A DNA stretch of 64,000 bases from Catenaria anguillulae PL171. Its lineage: Eukaryota > Blastocladiomycota > Blastocladiomycetes > Blastocladiales > Catenariaceae. Position numbers and translations under genes: made by a program. The stretch spans positions 682,001-746,000 of the forward strand of contig MCFL01000004.1 of assembly GCA_002102555.1 (NCBI GenBank). The letters run 5' to 3'. Numbering within the stretch: the stretch's first letter is position 1; each line of letters starts with the position of its first letter. Shown here piece by piece: positions 1 to 11,573 of the stretch. The notes under the pieces were generated by a model that saw nothing but the letters and a program-made list of their open reading frames with translations, was not told the origin of the DNA and did not search any database.

Positions 1-917
1 TGGCCCTTCGACGCAGCCCATGCATCGTGTTCCGCCATTGTCAGCCGCTCAGGGCTCCATGATGCCGTACCAGCCACCCGCTCCACCTGCGCCGTCTCAG
101 TTCGTACATGACGCCGCTCAATCCCTGTGTAAACACAAGTGCAAGGACCGGTACAAGTGCAAGCACGCTTGCTGCAAGCGCGGGCTACCCGAACGCCCGG
201 CTTCGCCGATTCAAGCAGCCAAGCCGCAGCCAAAACCGCGCAAAAAGCAACTCACGCTCGAGCAAATCCTTCAAGGTATTCCAGAGCCCGTGGTGGTCTT
301 GTCCGACTCCGAAGTCTCGGACGACGATTACGGCATCATGGAGGCTCTTGGCCGAACTGACGCACCAAAAGCATCCCGTAGCTCTGCTCTTCTGCCAGCG
401 CGGAAACTAACGCCACCACCTCCACCACTGGCGACTGATGGATTGGACCTCGAGCACGAGTGGGACGATTTGGACGATTCGGTGTTCTTTCAAGCTGCAT
501 CGCTCGATGTGTCCCAGCTCATGTCTGCATCAGCCACGATGTTCAAGCTTCCGCGTTGCCTGCCCACACGCAAGCGCCTCGCGAACCATTTGTGCCCATG
601 GATTTTGACACCCGCCATTTGGCACATGGCCGGCAACAGCTTACTCCGCCGCACACAGATTCGCCGAGAGGCGATCGGCTCCCATCTGAGCAAAATTCTC
701 GCTCCCTTCAGCCTCGGACCGACGAGCAGCTCCACCACAGCCCCAGTTCAGTGCTCGCGAGCCAACGACAGCGATGGCCCACCGACCTGACCCTCCCACG
801 CTACCGGCATCGACCCGTATACCGGGAACGTCGAGTAACAGGGCTTCGAACCATGGCTTTCGGTTCCGCGCCGATTTGCTGCCTCGTGTGCGTCTGGAGC
901 TTCAGCAGGCAGCGTGA
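1..917 (+). CDS. HFM1: 3' end of meiotic DNA helicase HFM1/MER3 (partial)
   Basis: The visible part is the C-terminal tail of an HFM1/MER3 helicase, which promotes crossover formation in meiosis. The helicase core lies before the window. The key signature is the Cys-rich motif CKHKCKDRYKCKHACCKRGL encoded near base 127; HFM1 orthologues carry this type of zinc-binding element after the Sec63 region. A basic stretch and an acidic patch (VVLSDSEVSDDD) follow. The frame open from base 20 closes at 790, but its last part looks unnatural. Moving to the next frame near base 552 and again near 810 gives a smooth low-complexity tail ending in LELQQAA at 917. Each move equals one missing base. If the frame is really uninterrupted, the protein ends at 790. 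Family assignment is good; the exact C-terminus is not. Confidence 0.72.
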
Positions 918-1032
918 AAGAGGCTGGATTCGAGTGAGACAATGTGTGTACATGATGGTTGTGGATGTGGTCTTCTTATACTGGTCTTCTTTCCCTCCTC
1001 TGACTTTTCTTTGTCTATTTGGTTGTTTCATG

Positions 1033-2777
1033 TCAATCGATTGCCAACAAATTTTTTTTAATAAGAATCCAGCTGCTCAAACCACCCACACGGGATGCAG
1101 GTTCACCTGTGGCAAAAAAACTGAATTGCAAGTTCCGGTCAATGGCCGAAACAAGAAACCAACAAACAGCAAATGCACCAACTAGGTCACTTGCATCCGT
1201 CATCAAGGCACCATACTTCATACTCGAAATGGAAACACCAAGTCGCTTGTACGCTTTCACGAGCGCGTCAGCGACCCGAGCGCGAAAAGGTACCCAGAAG
1301 TCGATGTTGCCGGCAAAAACACAATCCACCCAAGTCGGCTCCTCAACACAGACGTCCTCATCGAGTGGCAGTGGCAGCCTTTGCTGCATTCGTTGGAGCA
1401 CAAGACGAGTTTGCTCCGTTGGAACACGAGCAAAAGACGCAAAAAGGGTATGCGTTGCGACAGCGGCGAGCACGTGAATACAAAAAGTATCATCGCGCAA
1501 GCACGGGTGGGCGTGGGTGGGAGAGGATTGGGCGAGCGTGGTTGCTTGGGTGGCAGAAACGGCCTGCACCAGATTGCCGGCAGCGTCAAGGTATTGACCG
1601 TGATGCACGTCAGGGCCAAACCCAATCCCACAGACACCAGTCGACACAGAACGCAGCAAGCGAGAAATCTCGGGCGTTAACGTGGTCGCGGGAAACTCCT
1701 TGAAAATGTCGCGGGCAAACAAATATGCGAGGCATTGGACATGCCGGAGGATCAATGAGATTTGCGCCTTGGCCTTGCCCTTGGCAACCGACGAGTACTC
1801 CTTGAAAATCATATGCTCGGTGAGCCTGTTCTGGTTGGCGGTGGCGAGGTCGACGAAGTCGAAGAGGATCGGGGCGCCGGCGTGGTTGCGCTCGCCATGC
1901 TTGATGCTAGCGGCGAGTGCCTCACGCTGGGGCAGCGTGAGCGACGCAAACGGCTTTTGCGTCTGCAGGTAATTCGCCTTGCGCTGCAGCGCCAAGTCCC
2001 GTTGGTCAAAGGCGACAAGCCTGGCGGCCAGGTGCAGCTGCTTGACTGCCTGCGCCACCAACTCGCGGACTTGTTCTTGGTTGAAACTGGGCACAAGCCC
2101 ATCGTCGACGAAGGTGCCATCCGCGGCGTCGACACCTGCGACCTGCGCAATCTCGAGCAGTGGCACACCCACGCTTGCAAGCGCAATCGCTTGCCACGTG
2201 AGCGCATGCTGCCGCGCCACAATTTCTTGCTCCTTGGGGTGTTGATCTTTGTGCGCTGTTGGTTCGATTTGTGCCACTTTTGCATCATGCACCGGCACAG
2301 CGTACTTGATGCCCTCAAACACCGGGATGGCGGTGGTTAACTCACGGCGGGTAGCCGCGATTGGGACAGACGTGTTGGCGTAACCGCCTTCCTTGGCAAG
2401 ACCGAGCGACTCAGCGAGGGTTTCCGGCACCGGGACCGGAATGGGTGCGCGCTCATTCTTGGACGACGAGCCTTGCTCGATCAGTGACACTCGCGTGCCA
2501 AGCGTGACCAAGTCTGCGGCCATCGTGTTGACCTGGGTACCCACCGTGTCGACACGGGCACCGATCAAGGTAATGTTTTGATTCATGGCGCTGAGGCTCG
2601 ACATAATCTGGGTGAGGGCGGCGGCGACACCGTTTGAGTGCAGGCGCCGTCGTCTGGGTCGTTGGTACAGCAAACAATGATTTCGGGCCCAGGTGCCGGG
2701 CCTGGGGTAGGGGTGGGAGGTGGCCCAGGCATGGGAGCAGGAGCATCCGAAGAAGACGAGGAGGAAGAGGCAGACAT
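1033..2777 (-). CDS. Unrecognised protein with Ser/Pro N-terminus and coiled coil; one frame break
   Basis: I do not recognise a family. I place the start at 2777, where the protein begins MSASSSSSSSDAPAP and continues Pro-rich. The frame must change near 2633, equal to one missing base, to reach the long frame that runs to 1033. Residues about 60-100 (MSSLSAMNQNITLIGARVDT onward) form a short heptad-like coiled coil. The rest is Ala/Leu-rich and mostly helical. A 633-codon frame also exists from 2934, but its first 110 codons are Arg/Gln-rich and not protein-like. Size, coiled coil and isolation would fit a gag-like protein of a retroelement, but an orphan host gene is equally possible. It is divergent from the broken ORF at 2982-3492. 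Confidence 0.5.
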
Positions 2778-2981
2778 GATGCGCTGGGTCTGTAAGATTA
2801 CTTGTCATTTGTGTTTTTTTTTTTGTTGTTGTTGTTGTTCGTTGTTGTTGTTGTTGCAGTTGATGCCGAAGTGAACGATCGGGGAGACGGGATTGGGATC
2901 GACGTGTCGTTGATGCGTTCTGTTTTTTAAACATTCCACGAGCATTCCACTAGTGGGGGTTTGGAGCGCCAAACCACGACT

Positions 2982-3492
2982 ATGCCTGAGCAGATGCCTG
3001 AGACTACGCGGCAGTCAGCTCGGCTGGCTCGATCTACATCAAATTCTTGGAAGCGTACCCGACCTTTGCAGCCAAGCTCATTCCCGCTTCACACCACTTC
3101 ATGTCCCTCATGGCACGTGTTCATCGCAAACTGGAAATCGAAGCAGCCACCGGTCCTGCAACGCTCCTTTTCGACCACTTGCCTTTGTCCCATCCTTCGA
3201 TCCATTTCACAAGGCGTGGAGTTCACCTTCTTTTACGCTCACGAAGTGCCGCTATGCGCATTCCGCAAGCAAAAAGCATTGAAACCTCAACGCTCACAGC
3301 CGGTGGAAGCGTTGCTTGAGCATGTCTCAGAGTATGCCCACAACCCAGAACGGAACGCACGAATGGATGATGAACTCATTCTGCGGTTGGGCGCGTGTCC
3401 GGCCGGCAAGAACAGATGCATACCGCAAGTTTGTCTTTCCCAAGAAGGCCACCGCAATTGAAACAGTTTATGGTGCAAATGGCCGCCGATGA
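2982..3492 (+). pseudogene. Frame-broken ORF, possibly gag-like
   Basis: No single frame is open here, but consecutive frames read as one protein. It begins MPEQMPETTRQSARLA at 2982, continues with IKFLEAYPTFAAKLIPASHH near 3040, then FDPFHKAWSS near 3200, then EFTFFYAHEVPLCAFRKQ near 3225, and ends with a Trp/Arg/Phe-rich block (DAYRKFVFPKKA) before a stop at 3490-3492. At least three switches are needed, each equal to one lost base. The aromatic-rich helical character recalls gag-type proteins of fungal retroelements, but I cannot name a family. It may be a decayed element or a gene damaged by sequence errors. Confidence 0.35.
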
Positions 3493-3806
3493 TATGACAT
3501 TCAAGGGTGATTTTGCTGGCTGCATGGAGGAATGACGATGGGGCTCGCTTGATGTACGGGGCTCACTTGAAGGTGTTGTTTTTGCATATGTACCGACTTG
3601 GAGACATGAGCTCAATAAGTAGGATGAAACTCCTTGGCTTGTTGTACAATATCGTGCCACGTTGATTCTTTTCGGGAATCCGCCATTTGGAACTTCACCT
3701 GTCAAGATGTCGCTCGGCTCGTTCCCTGGAATCACAGTGGCCACAACATGAAAGCGAAGGCCAGGTGAAGTGGGAACAAGCGCTCGATGGCAATTCTAGG
3801 CTACAT
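3493..3806. other. Gene-free spacer, 314 bp
   Basis: Between the broken ORF and the DUF2039 gene I see no convincing coding frame, RNA gene or repeat. Confidence 0.4.
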
Positions 3807-4613
3807 TTACTCTTCATCCTCTTCCTCATCCTCGTCGCTGCCATCCTCGTCATCCTCATCCTCGTCGTCCGAGAATCCCCACATATCGTCGTCCTTGCTC
3901 TTGATATCCATGGCCAACAAATCCGCCTCTGTCCGCTCGCCGCGAGCCAATTTCCGCAGGAACGTCCGACGCTGGCGCTCGGTCAGCATGCGGAGCTTGA
4001 TTTCGTACTCTTGACGCTGAGCGTTCATCTCTTGCGGTGTGACAGTGTTGACTCTACAAGGAGGATTCGGGATTAGGTTCACGTGCGCTGAAAGGTCCAC
4101 AAAGAAAAGAGAATCGTACCCCTCCACGATTTCCTTGGACTCGCCGCACTTTGCACACACATTTTTCTTGTGCGCACACGGATTGCACATGATGTGGTAA
4201 CTCTCCTTGACAGTCTTTTGCTCGCACGACACGCTACAGTGGGGGTGATGGAAGGGGTGAGTGAGGAACGCGGCAAGAAAAGCGCGACAAAGAACCGCAA
4301 AATGCACGGCTACGCACCACTTCTTGGGCTGTGTCATGGGCTTGTACTTGCGGAACTTTTTACGCCATTCACTGCGAGACGGTAGTTGGGGAACGTGTCA
4401 GACTTAAGCAGAGCGTGGTGGGATGCAGTCCAAGTGCGCCGGCCGAGCGGAATTCGATGCATACATGATCTCAAAGCAACGGGCGCAAACGCCCTGGACG
4501 GGCAGCGCCAGAATCTCCTTGGTCTTCTTTGACGCCTTGTTGTGGCGGAACGCGGTCGTGTTTTGGTACTTTTGGCCCTGCTTCTTGCCGCCCGTGGATG
4601 TCTTGGCCGTCAT
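3807..4613 (-). CDS. C9orf85/DUF2039 zinc-binding protein, 4 exons
   Basis: Small conserved eukaryotic protein of the C9orf85 (DUF2039) family, molecular function unknown. Proposed exons are 4465-4613, 4318-4371, 4120-4233 and 3807-4053, giving 187 aa. The N-terminus has the family hallmark KYQNTTAFRHNKASKKTK followed by a CARCFE knuckle. The second exon gives EWRKKFRKYKPM. The third exon carries the remaining cysteines (CVSC, CNPC, CAKCGE), consistent with treble-clef zinc binding. Using the donor GTGCGTAGCC at 4317 restores KKCVSCEQKTVK exactly as in the family, so I prefer it to the in-frame read-through. The C-terminus is an Asp/Glu run. Intron phases are all consistent. It is divergently transcribed from TAF13. 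Confidence 0.87.
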
Positions 4614-4872
4614 TTTGTGGGGAAAGTGGTCAATTATTGCATAAGCGAGTGTACATGGATTTTGAACATGGTCTCAATGAGCTCTGTCATTCCATGAAGC
4701 CCGGCGAGACACGCATTACGCCCGCTTCAGTTCAAGAGGTGCCGCGATATGCCCAGAATGCATTTCACATCACGTGAGCCCACACATGCAGTTGAGAACT
4801 TGCGCTGGCCTTGAATCAAACTCGTGATGGGAATCGCAATATCGATGTTGAATGACCAACGAATCTTCTGCA

Positions 4873-5935
4873 ATGGAACGCACAGCAAGCAAAAAGACTG
4901 CGGGCAAAGCAAACAGCAAGGCCGATGCCGCAGACTCGGGCGGCCGCGGTAAGAAGGGCGGCGACACGGGCCGCCAGTCCCGCGCCGAAATCGTTTCCAA
5001 GTACAAGGGCACATTCAACGACGAATGTACATGGTTTGGCTCGTCACTTTGCCTCCCCGGCCCACGTCCAGGAAAAGGATCATGCGAATGACATCACTAA
5101 CGGATTCTGTGTCGCCCGCTCGTTTCCTTCCACGTTGACTACCTCCCACCCAGTATCCGAAATGCTTTACTCACACGGCGATCCAAAAGACGTCCCGCCG
5201 GATCCAGCCACTCTGGACCTCCTCGACGACATGCTTCTCGAATTCCTCTACGACACGGCGCAGCATGCACATCGATACGCGCCTGCAAAATCGCGCATCA
5301 AAGTCGACGACTTACGTATGACCTTCCGGCACGATCCCAACTTGCTCGGGCGCATGGAGGAGATTTTGGAAAAAGATAAGAAGATCCACAATGCACGCAA
5401 GTCCATGGTGACCAATTCTGATCTCGCTTCGCTTGCACTCTTGGCGGAAGAGCACGGCGGGCTAGATGAGGGCGGCGACGGTGGTGGTGAGCCAATGGGC
5501 GGTGCTGACGAAGAACAATTGAATCGCATGTTGGGTGCGTTCAGCGGGGCCGGCGCTGGATTGGACGCGTTGTTGGGCGGCAGTGGTTTGCGTGGATTGA
5601 GTGCGCTGGGCAAGGAGGACGAGGAGGTGGACCTGTCAGAGCCTAGTGCCGCCAGCGCCAAGCAGCGCAAGCGTAAGGCAGCCGCCGCGGGAGACAAGGA
5701 GCCAGGATCTCAACCCAAGAAGAGCCGCACGACCAGTCCGCAAAAAAAGCCGGCTGCGACTGCTGCTGCAGCTGGTGCCAGCAAGGTAGTCAGCGGTGAG
5801 ACGGCTGGATCCCATACAGCAGGGAGTGATTTGGATGGTGATGGTGACGATGACATGGAAGACGTGGGTGCAAAGGAGCCAGCTCCACCTGCCATACTTG
5901 ATCCTGTTCTCGCCGCTATTCTGGGTGGTTTCTAG
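4873..5935 (+). CDS. TAF13: TFIID subunit TAF13, 2 exons
   Basis: TAF13 is the histone-fold partner of TAF11 in TFIID and helps load TBP on core promoters. Exons are 4873-5026 and 5154-5935; GTACAT donor and CACCCAG acceptor join to read NDELSEMLYSHGD, the family start of the fold. The fold spans about residues 45-135, with LLDDMLLEFLYDTAQHAHRY and the linker RIKVDDLRMTFRHDP typical of TAF13, ending KIHNARKSM. The C-terminal 170 residues or so are a disordered acidic then Lys/Arg-rich tail that ordinary TAF13 proteins (about 125 aa) lack. An in-frame ATG at 4852 would add seven residues (MTNESSA); I chose 4873 because MERTASKKTAG is a more typical start, but this is not certain. Confidence 0.88.
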
Positions 5936-6172
5936 GTTTTGTTCGGTGATGATTGTACATATCTTTTTTTTTTTCTCATTCTCATTCCCCATTCCTCACA
6001 CGCAAACCGACGAGCACCTGCAATCATGGCGACATGATCAGATTTTCTTTCTCCACTCAGCGGCAAGACTGAAAGCACATCAGGAAGGGAACAAGAGGGA
6101 ACAAAAGCATTTTCATCCTTGGAAGACGCTATACAAAGTATTTATGGAGCACACACAAACAACAATCACCCA
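5936..6172. other. Convergent 3' spacer
   Basis: Short region between the 3' ends of TAF13 and the DUF6604 gene, with a T-rich stretch at 5960-5975. No gene is seen. Confidence 0.4.
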
Positions 6173-9164
6173 TCATTCTTCCGAGTTCAAAACAAAATCA
6201 GACAAATCATACTTTTCTGCTGCATCATCTGCCACAATCTCAACAACCCGCTCCTTGACCATCTTGAAAATCATCTCGAGCACCCGCCATTTCTCCCGCA
6301 CGTCATCAATCACGAGCGTCTGTGCAATAAGGGCCGCTGCGTCCGAGCCGTCCGTATCCACCATGGCTGTGAGCAAGGCAAACAGTTGGTCGCTTTGCTC
6401 GCCCTTGATTGCAAAAGGATCTTTGTCTTGGGAAATGATTCGGGTTAAGAGCGGAAACAGGGCCGAGCCAAGATATGACATGACCCTGCATGCCTGGGCG
6501 TGTAAGAGGAGAGAATTGTGCAGTGCCAGGGGGGCATTTGAGACAAGCTCGGACCGAATGTGGGAAAAGAAGGATGAAAAAGTCGGCGGGGGATCGTGCG
6601 ATTTGCCCTTGTTGGGCAGGGACTGCTGCTGCTGCTTGCTTGTGCCGGTTGAATTCGGCAAGTCGGCTCCTTGATCCGGAGAAGCACTTGACTTGGGGGG
6701 AATCGGCTCATGGAACCGGATGCTCCTGCCGAGAGCCAGGCCGGTGCCAATCAAGGTAAGGATCTCAACCAAACCATTCATGGAAATCTCTTCTTGCCCG
6801 TAGCGGTACAAATAGAATCGAGCGGGGCGAGAAAGCGCATTCATGAGCTTTGGGCGAAGCTGGAAAGGTGCAAACTTTCCCGAGCGTCGCAGATTGCGCT
6901 GACGTCCGCTTGATGAGGATCGTTGCGCCGCCGCCCAAACGTTCAAATCCACACCCGAAATGCCCATTTCCTCCATAAACGATTTCCACAAGTCGAGAAT
7001 CGTGCTGGGTTCGCGGCCGTGAAACAAGCAGCGCATACCGAGCGCCTCAATGAGCTGATCCATGAGCGGCCACCATCCGAGTTTCGGCTTGGAAGAGGAG
7101 TTTGACGGCTTGGGAATCAATCCACGTGCTTGCATGCCGAGCTCCACAGCCAGGTACAAGTACATGGCCGTAAAGACCGACTTGTCTTGCTCCATGCGCT
7201 TCCAAGCAACATCACGAAGAACAATCTGTGCGCGTCCAACCAGCATTCCCGCCCACCACGGATGCATCGCCATAAACGCATCGGCCGCCTCGGTTTCCTT
7301 AGGTCGCCACCATGGCATTGCAAAGTGCAGCAGGTTCCAGATCGCGGCACGCTTCATGTCGGTAGAGTGCGTTCCGTTGCCTGCAAACTGCGGGTCGTGT
7401 AGAGCAAATAGAATGACGGTCGACATGATTGGCCGGAGGCTCGCGCGGATGTCGGCACAAGTTGTCGTGATTTTCGTCAACGATTCACTTGCGAAGCGTC
7501 TGGCAATGTCAAGGTAGACTTGAGTTCCAAACAAGGTCGGTGAAGGAATCGCGAGATTGGCCGAATCCTTGGCGATGAGGTCTTTAATGTCCTCCAGGAC
7601 AGGAGCAGGTGGAAGGATATCGGGGCTGGGGTGAGTAGCGCAGTCAGTCGGCAGCAAAGCGGCAATCATGTGCTTGTAGTAGCATGCCAAATAAAAATAC
7701 GCACAAGGCATCCTTGGCCATATCAAAAACCACAGGCAGTCGGGTGAGTAGCAGGTAATCACTTCGAATGCGCCCCTCGTTATCTTGTTTCCACGCAGAT
7801 ACCAGTGGCGTCGTGGGTGGGGATGGTGGGACTGGCCGACGCCCTTCGATCTCCGACTGCGCAACGGCACCGGTTCGCATGGCAAACAACAGCGACTCGA
7901 GCGCAGCGGCAGCGCTCAAGTACGTCGCTTCCGCCCACTTGGCGACAACGGCGTCGGGTTTGGGCACATCGGACACGTCATACTCTGGAAGTGGCGAGAC
8001 ACCCGTGGCCGCCATTTTCGCCTGTTCATGAAGCGTAAGTTGGATCGAGAAATCAAAAAAGCTCTCGCGATACTGGGACTCTTCCGCCATATACGTCGGA
8101 AAGGCCGCGCAGAGCACTTTGTGAGCAGCAACAACTGAATCCATCAGCGACATGGTCGCCATGCCCGCCAGCGCCATTGAAGGCATGTCGGGCGAGCCTA
8201 CGCTATCCCACACTTGAATAAGATCCATTCGCACCTCCAGCAGGTTGTTCAAGTATTCCATGTATACAATGAGAAACCCGAACTTGTCTTGGTCCTGGCT
8301 GAGGCGGTACTCGCGGCGTGCAGGCCGGGTTTCGGCCGGCTTGTTCTTGGCGCCGCTGCCGCCCTTGCCTTTGCCCTTGGCGTCAAGCGTATGGTCACCG
8401 ACCGTGTCTCGGACAAGCTGATGCACCATGTCCCAATCGTCCTGCGAATCATCGTCCGAATCGGCGGCAAGGTCGTCATCGTTGTTGATCGATAGTGCAG
8501 AGAATCGGCTTTCGACAACGTCGACTGTCGGCTTTGCATGACGTGCTTTGCCCCCGCCCGAGCGAGTGCCTACCCGTTTAGCGAGAATCGAAATGACCGA
8601 CTCGAGGATCTCGATGAAGTACTCGTGCGACTGGTTGCGTTGCTCGGTGGCCGATTTGGCCGGGTCGCTGTCGCCACAGCTGGATTGCGCAGTCGGGCCG
8701 AGGTTGACGGCATCCGATTGAAACCAAGTTGCACACCGCCGGCGAGCTTGGATCGCCCTTGCCGCCCATTCGATGATGCGCGGCGGGACAGTGACGAGTG
8801 GAGCTTTGCAATCGACAATGAACCTGGCAAGTTTGACAAACTGCGATGTGCTGAGGAGCGTCGTCACGGCTGGCGGATTTACCTCTGGGTCACAATCGAT
8901 TGCCGAGGGCGATTTCGTTGAACTCTTTGCATCTTTGGCAGCCTTGCGCGCTTTTCCCTTGAGGCGACCGGGCTTGGCATCAGATGATCCGCCATGGTCC
9001 GTGGCGACAGTCGAGGTTGTCGAGCTGGCGGGCGGGTCAGCATGCTTGTACCCGAGAGATTCGGCGGTGGCGCCCAGCCAGGACGCAAGTCGATCCGTGT
9101 CTCTCTTGTACGACTTGTACGAATCAAAGAGGAAAGACGGCAGTTTGGGTTGCGGCGATTGCAT
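6173..9164 (-). CDS. DUF6604-domain protein, 2 exons, intact
   Basis: Fungal protein with an N-terminal DUF6604 domain; function unknown. Exons are 7705-9164 and 6173-7625, joined by a GTGCGT donor and CACCCCAG acceptor, giving 970 aa. The family signature is at the start: LPSFLFDSYKSYKRDTDRLA then WLGATAESLGY. A Lys/Ser-rich linker follows, then FVDxx-like helical segments, and an acidic insert near residues 225-250. The C-terminal half is helical with many Trp and Met residues and no catalytic motif I recognise. Three partial, broken copies of this gene lie elsewhere in the window (9950-10240, 24080-24590, 29050-29560), so the family has been copied locally. This copy has no frame breaks, and is the likely functional one. 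Confidence 0.83.
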
Positions 9165-9949
9165 ATTGTTGAAGATGGCTTTATTACATCGTATGGGTGG
9201 AAAATGGAATGATGATGAATGTGTTTTCTTTTCTTGAGCGTCTCACATCTCGCAGCTCACTACTCAAGGGAAGCGAGTGTTCGTCAGAAATGCTATGGTG
9301 TCCACCACGACATGCAAGTCAAGTCAGCACCAACTTGGATAACTCTTGTGGCACAGTACACGAGACACCGCAAGAGCATGTGGAGGCACGCAGCGCAAAT
9401 GAAAGGCTACTCCGAAGCATAAGGAGCAAAGATCTCTTCCGTTAAAGTGCAATGAAGCCAGTGAGCAGAATGGCAAAGGCGACCGACCGCGGCAGATGGT
9501 GCCAGCAAACCAGCCGGAACTGAATGGCTAGGTATCATTCCAAATTCAGTGCTTTGGATGACGATATGGGGATTTGGAGGAGCAGCACGGAGGCACCCCA
9601 CAACCCATCAAGGACTATAATGTCTCACTCACTCGCACTTTTTGATCACGTCTGTGCCGACTGTGGGCTCTTGCTCCACAACCAAAGCACTCAAAGGCAC
9701 AGTAGACTGACGAATAAGCCGAATGCTCACGCAAAGAAACAAGGGTTACCATAAAGGATGTTCCCATTTCAAGCCAAATTTGCCACTTCTGCCATGGTGT
9801 CCTGTTGGATTCTCGCGTTCAGGCTTTCCATCCTCAGCGACCATTTCCTCCACTGGCACACCTCCCTCAATGAAACGTATGACACTGCCTCTGAGCGTTA
9901 GCGCTACGATGATCGCTATGCTGCAACAGTCCGAGAATGAGGAGCGTCA
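9165..9949. other. Gene-free spacer upstream of DUF6604 gene
   Basis: I see no supported gene. Short open frames occur on both strands but none reads like a protein. It separates the intact DUF6604 gene from the degenerate copy at 9950-10240 on the same strand. Confidence 0.4.
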
Positions 9950-10240
9950 CTTGACCATGAATCGTTTAATGAGCCAGAATCCGCACATGGTTGCAAGAAT
10001 AGCCGTTGGGGAGCCGTCGGCGGCCTTGAGCGTTTTCCCTTGAGGCGACCCGCTGCTGGGGGCGATATTCGCAACCACCGTCGCCGCCATCAGCTTAGGA
10101 TCCTGGTGGTTGAATCCAAGCGAACGATCAATGGCGCCAATCATGCCTCCAGGCGGTCGGTGTCGGGCTTGTATGACTTGAAGCACTCGGAACAAGTGCG
10201 ACGGCAGCTTTGCCTTGTCTGCGGCAGGGGTATTGCATGA
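9950..10240 (-). pseudogene. Degenerate DUF6604 N-terminal fragment
   Basis: Reading the minus strand from about 10240, the text starts with ATG-CAA and then KLPSHLF. After a frame change it continues ECFKSYKPDTDRLEA and hits a TGA. This is clearly the N-terminus of the intact neighbour (KLPSFLFDSYKSYKRDTDRL). Further on, SPQGKTLKAA matches the neighbour's Lys-rich linker (KPGRLKGKARKAA). The frameshift and the in-frame stop show it is a dead partial copy. It lies in the same orientation about 0.8 kb upstream of the intact gene, suggesting a tandem duplication. Confidence 0.75.
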
Positions 10241-10605
10241 TGTTGTTGTCACTGTCTTTGTATTTAGTTCATTTTTGCGGACCCAAGTACATATCTTCAG
10301 TCGTGATGCGTTGTACCTATGGACATGGAGTACCAATGGCAAGTGGTGGGTGGAGCGTGATGGTAACACCGACGTACATACCACCGCGAGCGCCGGCGGA
10401 CTCTCGACTGTGCCAGATCTGTTTTCCTACGGCCAACTCTTCGCGAGTGGGCAGAAACGGGTGAAAAAATCTACTATAGATTGGCAAGGACATTAAATTA
10501 TACAGAGTGGGGTTTGGGGTAACGAAATACAAGACGAGATTGGATTTTCCTCATTGTTTACAGCTTTCCAACATTCAGTGCGGAAGAACAACGTCCGATA
10601 ACCGT
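10241..10605. other. Gene-free spacer, 365 bp
   Basis: AT-richer than its surroundings; likely the 3' flank of the RRM gene. No gene is seen. Confidence 0.35.
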
Positions 10606-11573
10606 TCAGTTAGCGGCCTTCTTCTCATCAACGATCGCCCGGGTCTCGGAGGCGACCTCAAGGGCGCGCTCCTTGGCGGCATCGACCGTCTGGGCAACCT
10701 TTTGGCCGGCGGGGGTGGCAAGGGCCTTGTCGGCGAGCTCCTTGGTCTTGGACAAGATGGAGGTGGCGTTCTCGGAGACGTGGTACTTGGCATCAATCTC
10801 GCGGAGCTTGTCCGTGACCTTGTACTGCTCATCGAGCTGCTCGGCGCGGGCACGGGCAGAGAAGAAGTAGGCCGTGAGCGTCTTGGTGATGGAGTACTGC
10901 TCGTCAATGGCAAGGCCGCGCTTGGCAATGCCCTCCGAGAGCGTGTAGCCCTCAGCAAGGAGCTCGGCGACAACGCGCGTGTAGGGCTTGTGCTCCTTGT
11001 CTTGGGCAGCCTCGGCCTTCTTGGTGTCCTCCTCGACGGCAACGGCGGCGTCGTTGTCGTGGGCGTCAAAGAAGGACTTGACGGTCACGGAACGGTCAAC
11101 AATGACGGCGTTGGAAAGGAGGCGGGCCGTGTTGGCGGCAGACTCCTTGTCGAAGAGGATGAAAGCCTCTTGGGTCTCGCCGGCGGCGATGAGCTCGAAA
11201 CGGTTGATCTTGCCGCAGAAGGAGAAGAAGTCTGATGAAAGAGTGCGAGAATACGACAAGGACAGCGGTCAGCTTCGCATTTCTTCCGCTCAGGTCGTTA
11301 GCGGATCGCGAGAAGAAGGCTGTACGAACCCTTGACGGCCTTCTCGGTGGCGTTGGCCGAGATGTTTTGAACAAGCACGGCGTTCGGGGTGGCCTCGAGG
11401 TCCTGGGAGAGGGCATACCCAGACAGAAGTCGTGGTCAGTTGAGAACACAATTTGAGCAGGCGCTGGGCGCGAGAAGCCAATCTGGTGGCATTGGCGTCG
11501 CCAGTGGGGCAGTGGCGCCGGGCATACAGCGGCGGGGCGGGATACATACGGTGATGTTGAAGTTGGTGGTCAT
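10606..11573 (-). CDS. Vip1-like RRM protein, 3 exons
   Basis: Fungal RNA-recognition-motif protein resembling fission-yeast Vip1. Exons are 11550-11573, 11330-11402 and 10606-11231, giving 240 aa. The first exon encodes only MTTNFNIT. The RRM spans about residues 13-85: AVLVQNISANATEKAVKDFF covers beta-1 and helix 1, followed by SFCGKINRFEL and the beta-3 segment EAFILFDKESAA. The C-terminal 130 residues form long amphipathic helices (ITKTLTAYFFSARARAEQLD, KTKELADKAL) ending KKAAN. Vip1-type proteins have this RRM plus helical tail; their cellular role is poorly known. Codon use is strongly biased toward C-ending codons, suggesting high expression. A TATAAA box lies about 110 bp upstream of the start. 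Confidence 0.85.

Noticed and set aside
4079-4337. Reading the DUF2039 ORF straight through its introns
   Set aside because: The read-through inserts non-family text, whereas GT-AG splicing restores the conserved Cys pattern exactly.
10507-11235. 242-codon plus-strand frame, Gly/Leu-rich
   Set aside because: Antisense to the Vip1-like gene; its repetitive GLL/GVL text reflects the neighbour's codon bias.
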